Positions 1-11,697 of a stretch of DNA of 64,000 bases are shown in pieces (positions within the stretch are counted from its first letter, which is position 1; the number at the start of each line of letters is the position of its first letter). This DNA comes from Galeopsis tetrahit (taxonomy: Eukaryota; Streptophyta; Magnoliopsida; Lamiales; Lamiaceae), in contig OY776120.1 in NCBI GenBank assembly GCA_963675135.1, positions 19,310,001-19,374,000 on the forward strand, written 5' to 3'. A program made the position numbers and the translations under genes. The notes beneath the pieces were generated by a model that worked only from the letters and a program-made list of their open reading frames with translations, was not told the DNA's origin and searched no databases.

Positions 1-2915
1 GAAGTTGCATCTACTAACTGGTCTATTCTTAGTAACGGATAGTGGTCTTTAGGGCATGCCTTGTTGAGGTCCCTGAAGTCGATGCACATTCTCCATTTTC
101 CTCCCCCTTTAGGCACCAGCACAGCATTGGAGAGCCATTATGGGAATTGGACTTTCACCACATGTCCTGCTTTCAATAGCTTCTCAACTTCTTCTCTCAC
201 GATGTTATTCTTCTCAGTTCCAAAATTTCGTAGTTTCTGTTTCACGGGCTTTGCCTTTGGATCAACATTAAGGCAATGCATTGCTATCTCCGGAGGGACC
301 CCTGTCATGTCAGCTGGAGAAAATGCAAATATATCGGAATTTCGACGTAATGTAAAGATTACCTTCTCTGTGAGTTCAGGTCCCAGTTGGGTACCTATCT
401 TAGTGACAAAGCCAAGTTTCCCTGGGAAGAGCTCCACACTCATCAATTCCTCGTCTGTTTTAACATTCACTTGTTCAGGTGTTGCTCCTTCTACTTTCTT
501 TCTCTTGACCTCAGGGTCATCTCCTCTCGTCCGCTCCAGGCCCTTGGTCAGGGCTCTGTCCGCCATCTTTACAGACTCTACATAGCACTTCTGTGCTTGG
601 TATTGGTCTCCTCTTACTTCTCCCACCCCTGTGGCTGTAGGGAATTTCATTTTCATATGAAATGTGGAGATGATTGCCTGAAAGAGGTTCAGGCTAGGTC
701 GTCCCATTACTACATTGTATGATGAGGGGATATCTACAATGAGGAATTCCACCAAGTGAACCTTTCGAGCTGGAGCGTCCCCCAATCCTACCTGTAACAT
801 TACTGATCCCAAGGGTTGGATGGCACCTCCAGAGAAACCATACAGAGAGGTATCTACCGGTCGCAGCTTCACACTCAACTCCATTCTCTTGAAACACTCA
901 AAAAACATAATGTCAGCTGAGCTCCCTGTATCTATAAAGATTCGAGCAACATCGAACCCAGCTATGTCGGTGGTGATCACCAGAGCATCGTTGTGATCTT
1001 CCTTAACTCCCTTCACATCCTCCGGCCCAAATCGGATATTGGGCGTCTCCGTCATACGTCCTACTTCTCTTAGCTGACCCCCTTGCTCTGCTTTTAGAGT
1101 TCGGACACTCTGTTTTCTCTTCCGAAAGGAATCTCCATCGGCTGGTCCTCCTACAATCATGTGAATCACTCCTCTCTTCGGCGGTGGAGGGGGCATATCT
1201 TCGGCCGCCTCTCTGGTTTCCTTCTCTTCCGGTTTTCTTTCATGGTCTTTTCGCTTCTGCCCTCGAGGGCCCTGTCTGTCTCTAAATATAAATTCTTTTA
1301 GATGGCCCGCTTGGATCATCCTCTCAATCTCGTCTTTCAGGTGGTAACACTGATTTGTGTCATGTCCATATTCATTGTGAAATCGGTAAAATCGATCAGA
1401 CTTGGGCTTCTGAGGTCCTCGACCTCTGGAATATGGGAATTTCAAGTCTGGATGATCTCCTGCTACCTCCAGTACTTCAGCAGGCTCAATCCTCAAGGGC
1501 GTGTATTTCTCAAACCTCCCGCGAGGGCCAGACCGGGGACCTCCGGAGGGATTGCTATCTCTTGTTGATCCAGAGGCCCGAGGGACCTCTGGTCTGGGTC
1601 GTCTGGAGGGACCTTCTCTTCTTCTCTCTCGATCCTGTGGCCTAACCTCCAGTCTTTTGGCTTTACGGACCTCCTCCAGGGTGAGGTACTTCTCTGCTCT
1701 GTGCAGCAACTCATCAAAATTCTTAACTGGCTTCTTAGCTAAGGAGGAGAAGAAATCTCCATCCCGTAATCCGTTGGTGAGAGCGTTGATCTTCACCTCC
1801 GGAGAAGCTGTAGGGACCTCCAGAGCTGCCTGATTGAATCTCCGGAGAAAAGCTCTCAAACTCTCGCTCTCCCCCTGCCTCAGATTGAAGAGGGTCAAAG
1901 TGGCCCGTGGTTGCCTCCGGGCACTTGTAAATTGATGGAGAAATAACTCACTGAATTCCTCCCAGGATCGGATAGTATTAGGTTCTAGTTGAGTGAACCA
2001 TTGTTGCGCCACTTTTGCCAGGGTGGTCAGGAACACGCTGCACTTGATTCCTTCTCCGTAGCGGTGTAATAGCGCAACATTCTCAAATCTTACTAGGTGT
2101 TCATAAGGGTCAGCCGTACCGTCGTATTCGAAATTGAGGGGCTTGAAATTGAATGGTAGTTCATCCTGTAGTATGCTAGGAGAGAACTGACATCCAGAAA
2201 CATACGCGGATCTACTTGCTCGATTATTCATCTGTTTCCTCATATCCTTCATCTCCTTCTGCAGGGCCTGTAGTTGATCACTAACTGGCCCTCCGTAGGT
2301 ATCATCCGTGCTTTCTTCTACTTCAGGGAGTTCTGTCTCTCGGGGTGCCAGATCTGCATTCCTTCTTGTATTCCGAAGGGGAATGGTTCTCTCCGCTCGG
2401 GAGGGCACCTTATCGTCTTCTTCCGCCCGCATCCGCATTTCCTTGGACAACACTTGGGAGGCTACAGGTGCCTCATCCTGGGGTCTCGGGGCAGGTACCT
2501 CCAGGTTTCCTGGTGCAGCTCTGGGAACCCGATATCTTTGATCCGCGAAGGCTCTCTCTACATCTTGCTTAATGAGGGCGTTCAACTGATCGGGAGAGAT
2601 CAGGAGCGGCCCCGAGTCTAGAATATCTTCTCGCTGAGGATCCGCTGTCTGGGACTCTGGGGCTTCAAGGTTCTCTGTTACTCTCTCCCCGACCGGTTGG
2701 GGATGACTTTCGTCGCCCAAGCCTGGGGTATGCGCCAATGGCTGATTTGATCCAGAAAGAGTATGGACTGGATCTTTCCCCCGGCCTCCTCTTGATGGGG
2801 GATCCGTTGGCAAAGGGGAATTTTCCCATTGAAGATTCTTCTTTCCCGAAGTAGATGTTTTGTTTCCGCCACCCATTTGCTCGAATAGGTAGAAATTCGT
2901 GAGAAAATCTTTCAA
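1..2915 (-). pseudogene. gypsy gag-protease-RT polyprotein, nonsense-interrupted
   Basis: An open frame of 925 codons (2915 down to 138) followed in the same frame by more RT coding sequence to base 1. In order: a low-complexity N-terminus; a retrotransposon gag domain (about residues 250-410, with WEEFSELFLHQF); an Arg-rich stretch; a degenerate zinc-knuckle-like segment (FHNEYGHDTNQCYHL); an aspartic protease with FIDTGSSADIMF (about residue 665); and the start of RT. A TAA at 138-140 interrupts RT exactly before the conserved WLSNAVLVPKGGGKWRMCID segment, where family members usually have a sense codon. The first Met is only a few bases past the primer-binding region, so the Met at 2876 (MGGGNK) may be the real start. 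One nonsense codon is the only lesion visible here. Confidence 0.88.
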
Positions 2916-2939
2916 CTCTTTCCCACAGACGACGCCAGT

Positions 2940-3648
2940 TGATGTGCCAAAATTTGCACGAGAGGATTGCGTGTCCTCTGGATTAGATGTCCCACTCTTC
3001 GAACACGTACAATCACTCCAAGTATGCTGCCTTCACTCGAAATCTTCAAGAACCTGCAAAGAACACGCCGGAGGGGGGTCCGGCGTGGACACTCCGATGC
3101 CTAAGTCAGTATAGGGCTTATATAAATCTCCCAAAGATCTCGAGATCCTTGATGTATCAAATCAGTTCTCAAAGAATATCAAAAAGGTGTTTTTCGTTTA
3201 GTATATCAAGTTTGTAATATAAGAATGTCTAACTTGGAAATCTCCTTGGATTTACCTATTTATAGAGATCCTTCCTCGAGAGGAAGTCAAGTCTTCCTCT
3301 TCTTTCGGAGCTGCCCATAAGACTCGGCCCTGCTGAGTGGACAAAGTCTTTCCTTCTCTCCACTTCCTGAAGACTCGGCTACACTCCTTCTTAGTAGACT
3401 TTGTTCCCTAAGATAAAGGAGGATAAGGTCTTCCTTTTATCGAGTCTGGACCGAAAATGGCGGAATCTCCCTACATCTAAGGCTCACGACCTTATGTCAA
3501 AACTGATTCTTCCTGAAGCTTCTTTCCAGACGGAGCTCCCTCTAAAGGGATCTTCAGAGGGGATTCTTTATCAGAGAGTATTATATAACCTGATCCTTCT
3601 ACTTTTATCCTATCCTCCATACACGTGTCGACTCCTTATTAGGTAACA
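2940..3648 (-). repeat. 5' LTR of the gypsy element
   Basis: On the minus strand the LTR begins TGTTACCTAATAAGG (at 3648) and ends GGCACATCA (at 2940), giving TG...CA termini directly before the primer-binding region. A strong TATA box (CTATAAATAG on the minus strand, 3256-3265) would place the transcript start near 3230. A second TATATAA lies near 3581-3588. Length is about 709 bp. The boundaries come from termini alone because the partner LTR is out of view. Confidence 0.75.
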
Positions 3649-3654
3649 TTTTTA

Positions 3655-3990
3655 GGCCGCATCATCGATAAATATCGGTAGACAATAACAATATCGAGTC
3701 TAATATCGGTAAAATATCGAGAAAATATCGGAAAATGTCGATAAATTTTGAAAAATATCGATAAATGTCATACGAAATAACATTGTATATTATATTTTAT
3801 ATAAATTTATCATTGATATAAAATGTATTCAAATTATTTTGTTGATTTTATGTACTAAAGGTTTGTTATTAATTTTTTACAATTTTTAAAATTTACCGAT
3901 ATCGATATTCGATATCGATATATCCGTCAATATTTCTATAAATTTAAGGTCTCGATATTTCCACCGATACCGATATTTTCATCCTTGCTT
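3655..3990. repeat. AT-rich inverted-repeat element with many ATATCGRT motifs
   Basis: Both ends are dense in ATATCGATA/ATATCGGTA words in opposite orientation: GATAAATATCGGTA near the left end, and the reverse complement of ACCGATATTTTCATCC near the right end. The middle is nearly pure A+T. This looks like a MITE or the ends of a degraded DNA transposon. The gypsy LTR abuts its left side and may have cut it. No target duplication was found. Confidence 0.4.
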
Positions 3991-4061
3991 TCAATAAAGT
4001 ATCCAAAATAAAAAAATGGGTAACGTTTGGAAAAAAAAGGAGGAATACATTATATAAAGTA

Positions 4062-4309
4062 CTCTTTCAGTCCGCCTATAAGTTTCCCATTTTACTATTT
4101 TTGTCCGTCCGTCTATAAGCTTTCCATACTTTTTTTTTGTTAAGTACTTTTTCTTACACTTCACTTTATTTGTCACTTTTTCTCTGTATCTCTCTCCTCT
4201 CTCCCCTTTCTCTCTCAGTCACATCAATTGTACTATATGTATTATTTAATAATTTTTCTTAATCTTTGTGTAAAAAAGTAAAGTGAAACTTATAGGGGGA
4301 TGGAGGGAG
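4062..4309. mobile_element. Stowaway-like MITE
   Basis: Terminal inverted repeats CTCTTTCAGTCCGCCTATAA and CTCCCTCCATCCCCCTATAA (the second read on the minus strand) lie between TA dinucleotides at 4060-4061 and 4310-4311. Length 248 bp, AT-rich and non-coding, as in Tc1/mariner-derived Stowaway elements. It lies just downstream of the FLA-like gene. Confidence 0.75.
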
Positions 4310-4464
4310 TAGATGCATTGAGATGGATATGAAAGATTAAATTTAATGAACATGCATGTAGTAATATTGAAGTTGCGAGACTAGAATATATCATTTAGCA
4401 AAGTTTCCCAAAAATTCAAGAATGGCATGCACTAAAACTCATTAATCCTGCAGAAGCAAACCTT

Positions 4465-5253
4465 TCAAAACCCAAAAACAAGTAGTGTAATTAGGAGAAG
4501 AAGAATAACACTACTACTCCAAAACCCATCCGCCAGCTCCAGTGCACCGGACCTCACACTCACGATCGTTCCCTCCGGAAACACTGGATTCTCCCTCTTC
4601 CTCCCGTTTTCCGGCGGCCTCGAAATAATGCTAGCGCCGCCGTAAGCTGCGGCGGCGCCGCCATAGGAGGAGTAATCGAGAACGTTGTTGATGCCATGAA
4701 CGGCAAAAGCGGCGTTCGAAAAGATATCGGCCTGCGTGATTTTGGAGCCGTCGACGGTGAAATTGGAGGCGGAGTTGTTGGTGATGACGATGAATTTGGA
4801 AGGGAGGAGAGTTGGGATTCGAGTGTCCACGGCGAAGTGCTGGAGATCGGAGAACGTGAGGCGGCGTGGGGTCACGTGGTACGGAATCAGAAAAGGGTCG
4901 AACGAAATTCCGGCGTCGCTGACGGAGGCGGAATGGGCGGCGGCGTCGTCGCTGGGGATGAAGAGGGTGGCGGTGAGTGGGAAGGCGGAGGAGTCGGCCG
5001 AGGAAAGTAAGCTGGCCCACCCACCGAAATCGCCGGCGCCGATGAGTGCGTCGATGATGTTCTTGAGCTGGTCTTCTTGAATGTCCGTCGGCGGATCCTG
5101 GATGGGGGAGAGTGGTGGCGGATCCTGGGTGGCGGAGAGTGGTGGCGGTGGGAGAGGGGTTGCGGCCGGAGAGTGTAGTGGTTGTTGAGTGGTGGCGGTT
5201 ATGACAGTTAGTAGTAGGAGAAGGCTGACGAAGAAGTTGATTGGCATTGCCAT
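4465..5253 (-). CDS. Fasciclin-like arabinogalactan protein (FLA), single FAS1 domain
   Basis: Intronless gene for a predicted secreted, probably GPI-anchored cell-wall/plasma-membrane glycoprotein. In the 262-aa product, residues 1-22 form a signal peptide (MAMPINFFVSLLLLLTVI). Residues 27-56 are Pro/Ser/Thr-rich with the AP/SP/TP spacing of arabinogalactan glycomodules. Residues about 60-200 are a FAS1 domain with the H1-type motif ATLFIPSDDA and a later YHV segment. NNS and NFT are N-glycosylation sites. The C-terminus (SVILLLLITLLVFGF) is a hydrophobic tail of the GPI-signal type. The frame extends 14 codons upstream to a Met at 5295, but a TATA box sits only about 14 bp above that Met, so the Met at 5253 is chosen. 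The gene is much more GC-rich than its surroundings. FAS1 proteins act in adhesion and wall assembly; this member's own role is not shown. Confidence 0.88.
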   Translation of the reverse strand: MAMPINFFVSLLLLLTVITATTQQPLHSPAATPLPPPPLSATQDPPPLSPIQDPPTDIQEDQLKNIIDALIGAGDFGGWASLLSSADSSAFPLTATLFIPSDDAAAHSASVSDAGISFDPFLIPYHVTPRRLTFSDLQHFAVDTRIPTLLPSKFIVITNNSASNFTVDGSKITQADIFSNAAFAVHGINNVLDYSSYGGAAAAYGGASIISRPPENGRKRENPVFPEGTIVSVRSGALELADGFWSSSVILLLLITLLVFGF

Positions 5254-5308
5254 CGCAATCAAAATTGGGACTTCCCTTCTTGCGTACCTCTGCACAGATT
5301 ACACACAC

Positions 5309-5318
5309 CTATTTATAT
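5309..5318 (-). promoter_or_regulatory. TATA box of the FLA-like gene
   Basis: ATATAAATAG on the minus strand, about 56 bp upstream of the chosen start codon at 5253. It predicts transcription starting near 5280, which makes the longer 5295 start unlikely. Confidence 0.65.
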
Positions 5319-5404
5319 GTTACTTGGACTGAGATTTTCTTGAATTTCATTGAGAGTCCCCTGACTGACTAATCATTTGTTTTCCTGCTTAAAATACAAA
5401 CACA

Positions 5405-5463
5405 CCTCTACTCTCTCTCTCTCTAAATCACTCGTTTCATTGACATGTGTCGTTCGACACGTG
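5405..5463 (-). promoter_or_regulatory. CT-rich patch and G-box upstream of the FLA-like gene
   Basis: A CT microsatellite (about 5408-5424) and a perfect CACGTG G-box (5458-5463) sit within the first 210 bp upstream of the start. The G-box overlaps the small palindrome GTGTCGTTCGACAC. bZIP/bHLH binding is known for such boxes in general; its use here is inference. Confidence 0.35.
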
Positions 5464-6279
5464 CTAATGATCTAATAAAGTGGAATAAGTGAAATATAAA
5501 AAATGGAACAAAAGAATCAAACCACTCCATTCACTATATATGGGATTCCTAGCAAAATAGTAAAGGCTAAAAGTGTTTGATGGAAGTTTGGTTAAAGATT
5601 TTATTTAATTAAAATAGTATGACAGAATAGAAGTAGAATCAAATAAAAAAAATATTCCATTTGAAAACATTCAATCTGTTTTTCTAAAGCAAAGATTATA
5701 ATCGGCTGTATTACTTAATCAATATGAGTTGCTTTCTCTAAACAAATATTTGTTGAGTAGAGTATAGAGATACATCCAATTTAAATTTAAATAGGGACAA
5801 CAATTCCTAACCCAGGGTGTTTGAAATGTCTCACCATGTGAATCTGTGATCCTACTTTTCTAGAGTTGCACCAAACAGCCAGGGTGATAATTTGTGTCAC
5901 AACTCCAAAACACGACACGACCCCAACACGTACTCATCAAGTATATTTGCAGGTATGTGTCTTATTAAGATTCAATGTCAAATATCTAATACATGTATAT
6001 TCATCCCTGTCAATGAAGTCGAAATCACAACCTGAATTGCCACACCTATAATGCAAGGGCCTCTTTTAATTGAACCTCGCTGCTAGATATACAAGATTTG
6101 AAAGAACATTTAAATCTGTACATTTATAACAAAAATGAATATTTCTCCAAAGGCTAAGTTCTCATTACTACACAGTCTATTATCAGAGTGCCCTCAAAAA
6201 AAGCATCCATCCACCGACCAAAAAAAACTCATCCTAGGCAACTATCATACACCGTTCCAAGAAAACAAGTAACCATCAA
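5464..6279. other. Intergenic, FLA promoter to 3' flank of the kinase gene
   Basis: AT-rich sequence with only short chance ORFs. I see no repeat termini, RNA gene or conserved coding segment. The right end should hold the 3' UTR of the kinase gene. Confidence 0.6.
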
Positions 6280-9178
6280 CTATGGTTTCTTTGAACTTGA
6301 AATTTTCAGTACATCAGATTTCTTTGTCCAGTACTGTTCAAACCTCTGTTTTGCATACTCCATGTAGTCAAAATCTATTTTGTTAACATTCTCCTGCAAT
6401 TATAACAACGAAAGAGTAAATCAACACCAAATTTGTTCTACTTTAGGACTGAATGACATGAGAACAGCATGGTAGTGACTAAATTCGTGATGCTTAGAAT
6501 ACTGAAAGAGAAAGAATACAAATTTTGAGTAAAATACCGAGATTATTCCCCACAGCACCCAAACAAGGTGGCTCGCAAGTGTATACTTCTCCACTTCCTC
6601 AAGTAGTTGCTTCACCTCTGAGTCACTAGGTTGCTTTCCTGCATCAAAGTTCTGATATTTTAAATATACGAGAGAATACTTCGGATATTTCCAACAAATA
6701 TCAACACTAATTCAATTATCCACTCTGTTATAGGTCTCTCAAATTATAGAAAATGGGGTGAACATAATTCAATCACAGAAGGAGAAAATCTTCCACAAGC
6801 AATACCAACTCTAAAATTTATGGAGATTTAACAATTAGTACCAGAAGCACTTAGGTAGGTACGCAAGAACCGTTGACGCTCCTCCAAACCTGGGTAACGA
6901 AAACAAAAACTAATTACACATATCCAATTACTAAAATTGGCTTAACGAGCTGAAAAGTGATTGAAGCCAAGAGCACAACCCCCCTTACCTGGATATTTAC
7001 TATAGTCTAAGACATGTGGAGTATCAGTATGATAGTCTGCTGCCATCTCACAAAAATGATTGGCAATGTCATATGCCACGTGGTTGTAGCTAGCGTATTC
7101 ATAATCCTAGAAACAAACAGTGAGAGCTTAGATGATAAGACTACGTATGAAGCTTGTTGGATAATAAAGATATTCTACACACCTTAAATCAGTGGAACTT
7201 GATTCCCTATCCGTGATTCCGTAGTCAAATACAATAGTAATTGTATTTCGATATTTCACTTTCTCGATCACGAGAGAAATACAGAAAAGAGTTCAGAGAA
7301 ATTATCATGACTGGCACTTAACATTGTGAATATCAAAATACAATTGCTATTGTATTTGACTACGGAATCACGGATAGGGAATCAAGTTCCAGTGTTCGTG
7401 TACAAGGAAATCAGACTAGTATATTAATTCTTCCACTGATTTAAGGTATGTAGAATATCTTTATTATCCAACAAAGCACAAGCTCATAATTCTTATATAA
7501 ATTAGATGCGAAGTAAATTTTCTTAATATGTTCAGGATAAATCTTGCTTATATGTGAATCTTATAGTCTTAGTCCTCCCGTTCCCATTTCCCCATTTCTA
7601 GTTCCATTTTCAAGCTACCACACATTACTTGAGTGAGCCTCCCTAGATCAACGAGTGGAACAGAGTAGAAAAGTTAATGATAAAGGTTTTATTGCCATGT
7701 AGAACAATATATGTCCTAACTGAATTAAGTTAGTTCATCTTTATAATTTCAAAATATTAGAACTGATGAACCAAATTAAAGAATTATATCCATGAAATTC
7801 CAATTAGGTAAATATCCTCACAAGCCATCACATATGAAAATGCCAAATGGAAATATAAAAAAACATGTGGTACAAGGAGAGGGAAGATGCTGCAACACAA
7901 ACACATATGGACACAGGCTACCAATGGCTACACGCAACTGAAGAACACAGGTTCAGAATTACGAAGGCTAACATATTTCATACCTAGGCATTTGAGCTCT
8001 TAACTTGATTTAACATATAAGACTGGCCTGATTGAATTGAACACAGGACAAATAATGAGCAGAGCTTGATACTCACAATCATGGTTATCAATTTGGTTTC
8101 TTCATCCATCATTATGTTACCATACTGTAAATCATTGTGGCAGAATCCTACAAGCTGAAGACCAGTAGAGAAATTCTTTTCCAGTGCAGATATTTCAGCT
8201 TCCAACGCATCCAAGCGAAACTCCTTAGTTTGTTTCGGTGAACATAACCGTTTAGCTTCAATAAGCCATTTGCTGAAACATTATGACATATAATTAGGAA
8301 ACCAGACTTTCCTGGAAACATAATTATATACCATATACAGAAAGCATTAGAGAGCATTGTACCGCAGTCTATCCCAGAGGACAATTTTCTTAGGCCCAGG
8401 CATATTCAGTTTGTGGAATTCATTCATTTTAGTGGCTATAATACCAGAAATCTCAGGATCCCGCAAATCAGCCGCTGTAAGTGTCTAGTGTGGGAATCAA
8501 AGGCAGTTTGTTAATAGACAGGCTATATTCAATGGCTTCTAAAATTCTCATAAACTACAGCAACTACATTAACATTCTATTAAAATCAGAGCACATCAAA
8601 CGAAGAAAGGTCCAAGACCTTCTACTAGACTCTAGATAAACATCAGCCAAACATGTTCATCTTAAAAATCAATAGTCACAGTAGCTTTTACGACAGAATT
8701 TGCACTAAAACAGGATAAACCAGAAAGAAGTAAGCTAAAACGCAACACAAAGGCAACCACACCGTCACACAGCGAGATAAAATATACTGTAGAAGGCAAA
8801 AAAAAAAAGGTGTACCCGAGCACGAATAAATTCCTCGATGCGGCCATTAGAGAAGCGTCCTAGCAAGCGAGGTCCCTGGCCTTGCTTGGACATGAACTCA
8901 AACGTACGGATCTCATTTTCACGATCAAAAAATACATCAACTCCCGCACCATATATCCTGACCAACACTTTCCTGGATTTCGGAAGCGACTCGTCTGTGT
9001 TGGGATTGGTGAGCCATTTGATTTGATTAACCTCATTAGTCATGGCTCCCTTGAGCGGAATGACCTGAAGCGCCTCCGGATCGACGATGTCGCTCCATTC
9101 CGCCGCCATTTTTACGAGAATCTTCTTCGCGTCATCAGGAAGGCAAGATTTGTTAGAGACTTTCGCCGAGGAGCCCAT
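6280..9178 (-). CDS. Choline/ethanolamine kinase, seven exons, 353 aa
   Basis: Phosphorylates choline (or ethanolamine) with ATP, the first step of the Kennedy pathway to phosphatidylcholine; family members are mostly cytosolic. Exons on the minus strand: 9178-8816, 8484-8363, 8272-8077, 7106-6989, 6889-6842, 6638-6538, 6393-6280. All junctions are GT-AG and keep one frame, totalling 1062 nt with the stop. Exon 1 has the N-lobe (VLVRIYGAGVDVFFDRENE). Exon 2 has the MPGPKKIVLWDRLR segment. Exon 3 carries the catalytic Brenner motif HNDLQYGNIM. Exon 4 opens with DYEYASYNHVAYDIANHF, the choline-kinase motif with the metal-binding Asp. Length matches plant choline kinases (about 350 aa). The frame is open upstream to 9394, but MGSSAKVSNKS fits the usual N-terminus. 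Choline versus ethanolamine preference cannot be read from sequence. Intron 3 holds a MITE. Confidence 0.93.
7154..7474. mobile_element. Fold-back MITE in intron 3 of the choline kinase gene
   Basis: Outer arms of about 43 bp, beginning TTGTTGGATAATAAAGATAT on each strand, match with one mismatch. A further roughly 55-bp inner arm (from GGAACTTGATTCCCTATCCG) also pairs, offset by about 45 extra bases on the right side. The transcript of this segment would form a long hairpin. No clear target duplication was found (AGC at most), so the superfamily is undecided. Confidence 0.65.
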
Positions 9179-9353
9179 GGAGAATTGAATTAGAGAAGAA
9201 TCGATTGAATTGAAAGGAATTTGAAAAGAAAAAAAGAGAAATCGAGAATTCGGCCTTTTGAGTTGGGATTGGGAAGAAGAAGAGTGGTAGAGCTTCGGAA
9301 TCGGTATTTGTATTGATGACAGATGGCGCCGTTTAACCGGGAAGCGGTTGAAG

Positions 9354-9370
9354 CACGTGAGTTTCACGTG
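9354..9370 (-). promoter_or_regulatory. Paired G-boxes upstream of the choline kinase gene
   Basis: Two perfect CACGTG palindromes at 9354-9359 and 9365-9370, spaced 11 bp start to start and about 180 bp above the start codon. Paired G-boxes are typical bZIP (ABF/HY5) or bHLH (PIF) sites; regulation of this gene by them is inference. Confidence 0.45.
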
Positions 9371-10189
9371 ATACTGGCATCTCAACCTTTGCATATCTTT
9401 TTAGTAATTTAATAATTTATGGCAATGGCGGTTACGCTGATTACTGAATTTTCTCCCCAAATCATTGCCGTAACACTCTTTTATGGTGGGTTTCAAAAGT
9501 CGTTGTCACATTGTAATTATGCAGGTGCAGTTCGTGTATTTTAATTACTATAATTTTAACTTTATTTTATTTTTATGTGATGAATTAAAAATTTTAATTA
9601 AATAATTAAAAATATATACAAATCACTTGAATCCTTTGAGATTTGTCAATTTAAATTTGAATAGACTATTTTTAATCCAATATTTCTCAATCTCTTCTCA
9701 TTCAAATACAAATTAAATACTAATTCACCCCTACTTCTCAATCTTTATCCAAATATAAACATAATTATTATTCATTGAGTACCTTAATCCACTTTTTCAA
9801 TCTTAATCTCAATTCAATCAATCTCAATCTCTAACTAAATACCACCTTAAAATTTCAATTGTAGGGTATGTTGCATTACTTGCATACGAGTTTATTTACT
9901 TCAAGATTCATTTTTTTAGATTCTATTACAATTAGGGTAAAAAAAATCGACATTACAACTAAGGTTAAATTACTAATTAAAAAATCTATTATGCCCTTTA
10001 TTAAAACCAAAACCACCAATTAAATTCAATTTTAATCATATTATTCATATTCCATAATTTTCGACATTGATTCCTTCATTTAGTTGACTTTCCATTTCTA
10101 AATTACTGATTCTTTTTTAATTCGTTCATTCAGATTACTCATTAAATTTTTTTCTTTCTTTGTAACTTTCTCTATTGCATTGTTTATTA
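9371..10189. other. AT-rich intergenic sequence
   Basis: Promoter-distal region of the kinase gene. It contains poly-A/T and simple AT tracts only, with no coding or repeat structure that I can support. Confidence 0.6.
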
Positions 10190-10515
10190 CTCCCTCCACT
10201 TTTAAATAAGTGTCACTTTGCCATTTTAATTATTTTTATAATAAATGTCATTCTATGTTTTTTTCTTTAATTTTGACAATTTTACCCTTATAAAATAATT
10301 TGCCTTCAATTTCAATTAATATAGTAGCATAAATCATAGAAAAATCATAAATATGGTACATATGAATACAACATACATTCTTGACCACATTCTTTATTAA
10401 ACAAAAATGTAATATTCAAATTATTTATCATTAATGAAGGGTAATACTGACCACAATTTAATATTTTAATTTGTTGAAAAATGTTAAAGTGACACTTATT
10501 CAAAAATGGAGGGAG
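10190..10515. mobile_element. Stowaway-like MITE
   Basis: Inverted termini CTCCCTCCACTTTTAAATAA (left) and CTCCCTCCATTTTTGAATAA (right end read on the minus strand), each next to TA (10188-10189 and 10516-10517). 326 bp, non-coding. Confidence 0.8.
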
Positions 10516-11697
10516 TATAAAACATAAATTAAAAATTAATTACCGAAGAGTCACAAACACAAAAAATGTTACTTTTTTTCATTTTGAAATAACTTTTAAA
10601 TGTAGGTGAACATAAAAATTAAGAAAGTGCAATAATAAGTAGATTTTTGAAGAGTAATTTTATAAATATTTATGTATAAAATAAAGAAGAAAGTTGACTG
10701 GTATGTATGAATAAAAAAATAATGACAATATACTGTTTTTCATTTTAAAAGTGTAAAAATTATTGTAATGTTTGCCGGAAGGAAAATGGGAAATTTATTG
10801 GAAAAGTAATAAAGGATAATGTGGCATTCTTAAAAAAGTGAAAATTAGGACGGCATTCACACTGATGGTCAAACTGGTTGGGGATTAGCTTAGGACAGCC
10901 AACAACTAGGATTAGGTAATTTAAGTTGATTTGGATTAATGTTTTGCAAAGGACATTTACTTGCTAATTTATATAAATGCTATTAGGGCTGTGAATTTTT
11001 ATTTATTTATTAAGATTTAATATTAAATAAATAAATGTAGATGTATGTAATTTTATTATATTATTGAAAAAGAAATTGAAATAATAATTGAAAAAATAAA
11101 AATAAAAATAAAATTAAAAGTTATACTACGTAATTTATAATTTATACAAAATAAAATTAAAAAACATAGATTAAGAGAGAAAAGAGAAAATATTTTTTTA
11201 AAAAAAATAAAGTTATATTGAACTAAAGAGATTTTAAGATGTGACTTTTGGGAGATTTAGAATTAGTTAAAAAGGATAATAAAAGGTACGATGTATAAAA
11301 GAAAAAAAAAAAGAACATGTAACCATAAGTTCACAGATCGAGTCAGAGACCGGAGTGTCGTTAAAACCTTACCAGGGAAAATCCTACTTAGGGACAAAAC
11401 TCGAGGTCAAGGAAAAAAGTACACTCCTCTAAACATCAATGTCTAAAGTAAAAAATAAATGATGATAAAGCATGTTGTAAGCAAGTTAAAAATGTTCTAT
11501 AATAACACCATCATTCGGTGTCATCCAACATATCCAACCAACGTTTGTGAATGACCACACTTATGATCTCTAAAGAGCCAGAGTCGGCTGAATCAGACCT
11601 TCTTGAAACAAGGACAAAGGGTTCGTTGGATGTTTCTCTAAGTGATCCATAATCCGATTTACACCTCACTCTAATGGGAGATCGAAGGGTAGCATAA
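10516..11697. other. AT-rich intergenic sequence
   Basis: Long A/T-rich stretch without recognisable genes. The last few hundred bases may be degenerate 3' sequence of the adjoining LINE, but I could not identify reverse-transcriptase motifs there. Confidence 0.5.

Larger units (their letters stand above)
1..3648 (-). mobile_element. Ty3/gypsy LTR retrotransposon (Tat-type), 5' portion; continues past window start
   Basis: A minus-strand element with its 5' LTR at 2940-3648, a primer-binding region just inside it (2919-2939, reading ACTGGCGTCGTCTGTGGG on the minus strand), then gag, protease and the start of reverse transcriptase, running off the window at base 1. The retrotransposon gag domain, the DTGS protease and the linker before RT are typical of the Tat/Ogre side of plant Ty3/gypsy. 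The 3' half is outside the window, so neither the target duplication nor autonomy can be judged. Confidence 0.9.

Noticed and set aside
4631..5308. 225-aa Arg/His-rich minus-strand ORF overlapping the FLA-like gene
   Set aside because: It is an alternate-frame reading of a GC-rich gene; the other frame has signal peptide, FAS1 and GPI-type tail.
9179..9394. In-frame 72-aa N-terminal extension of choline kinase
   Set aside because: It has no family similarity, and MGSSAKVSNKS fits known N-termini; a plastid-targeting extension cannot be fully excluded.
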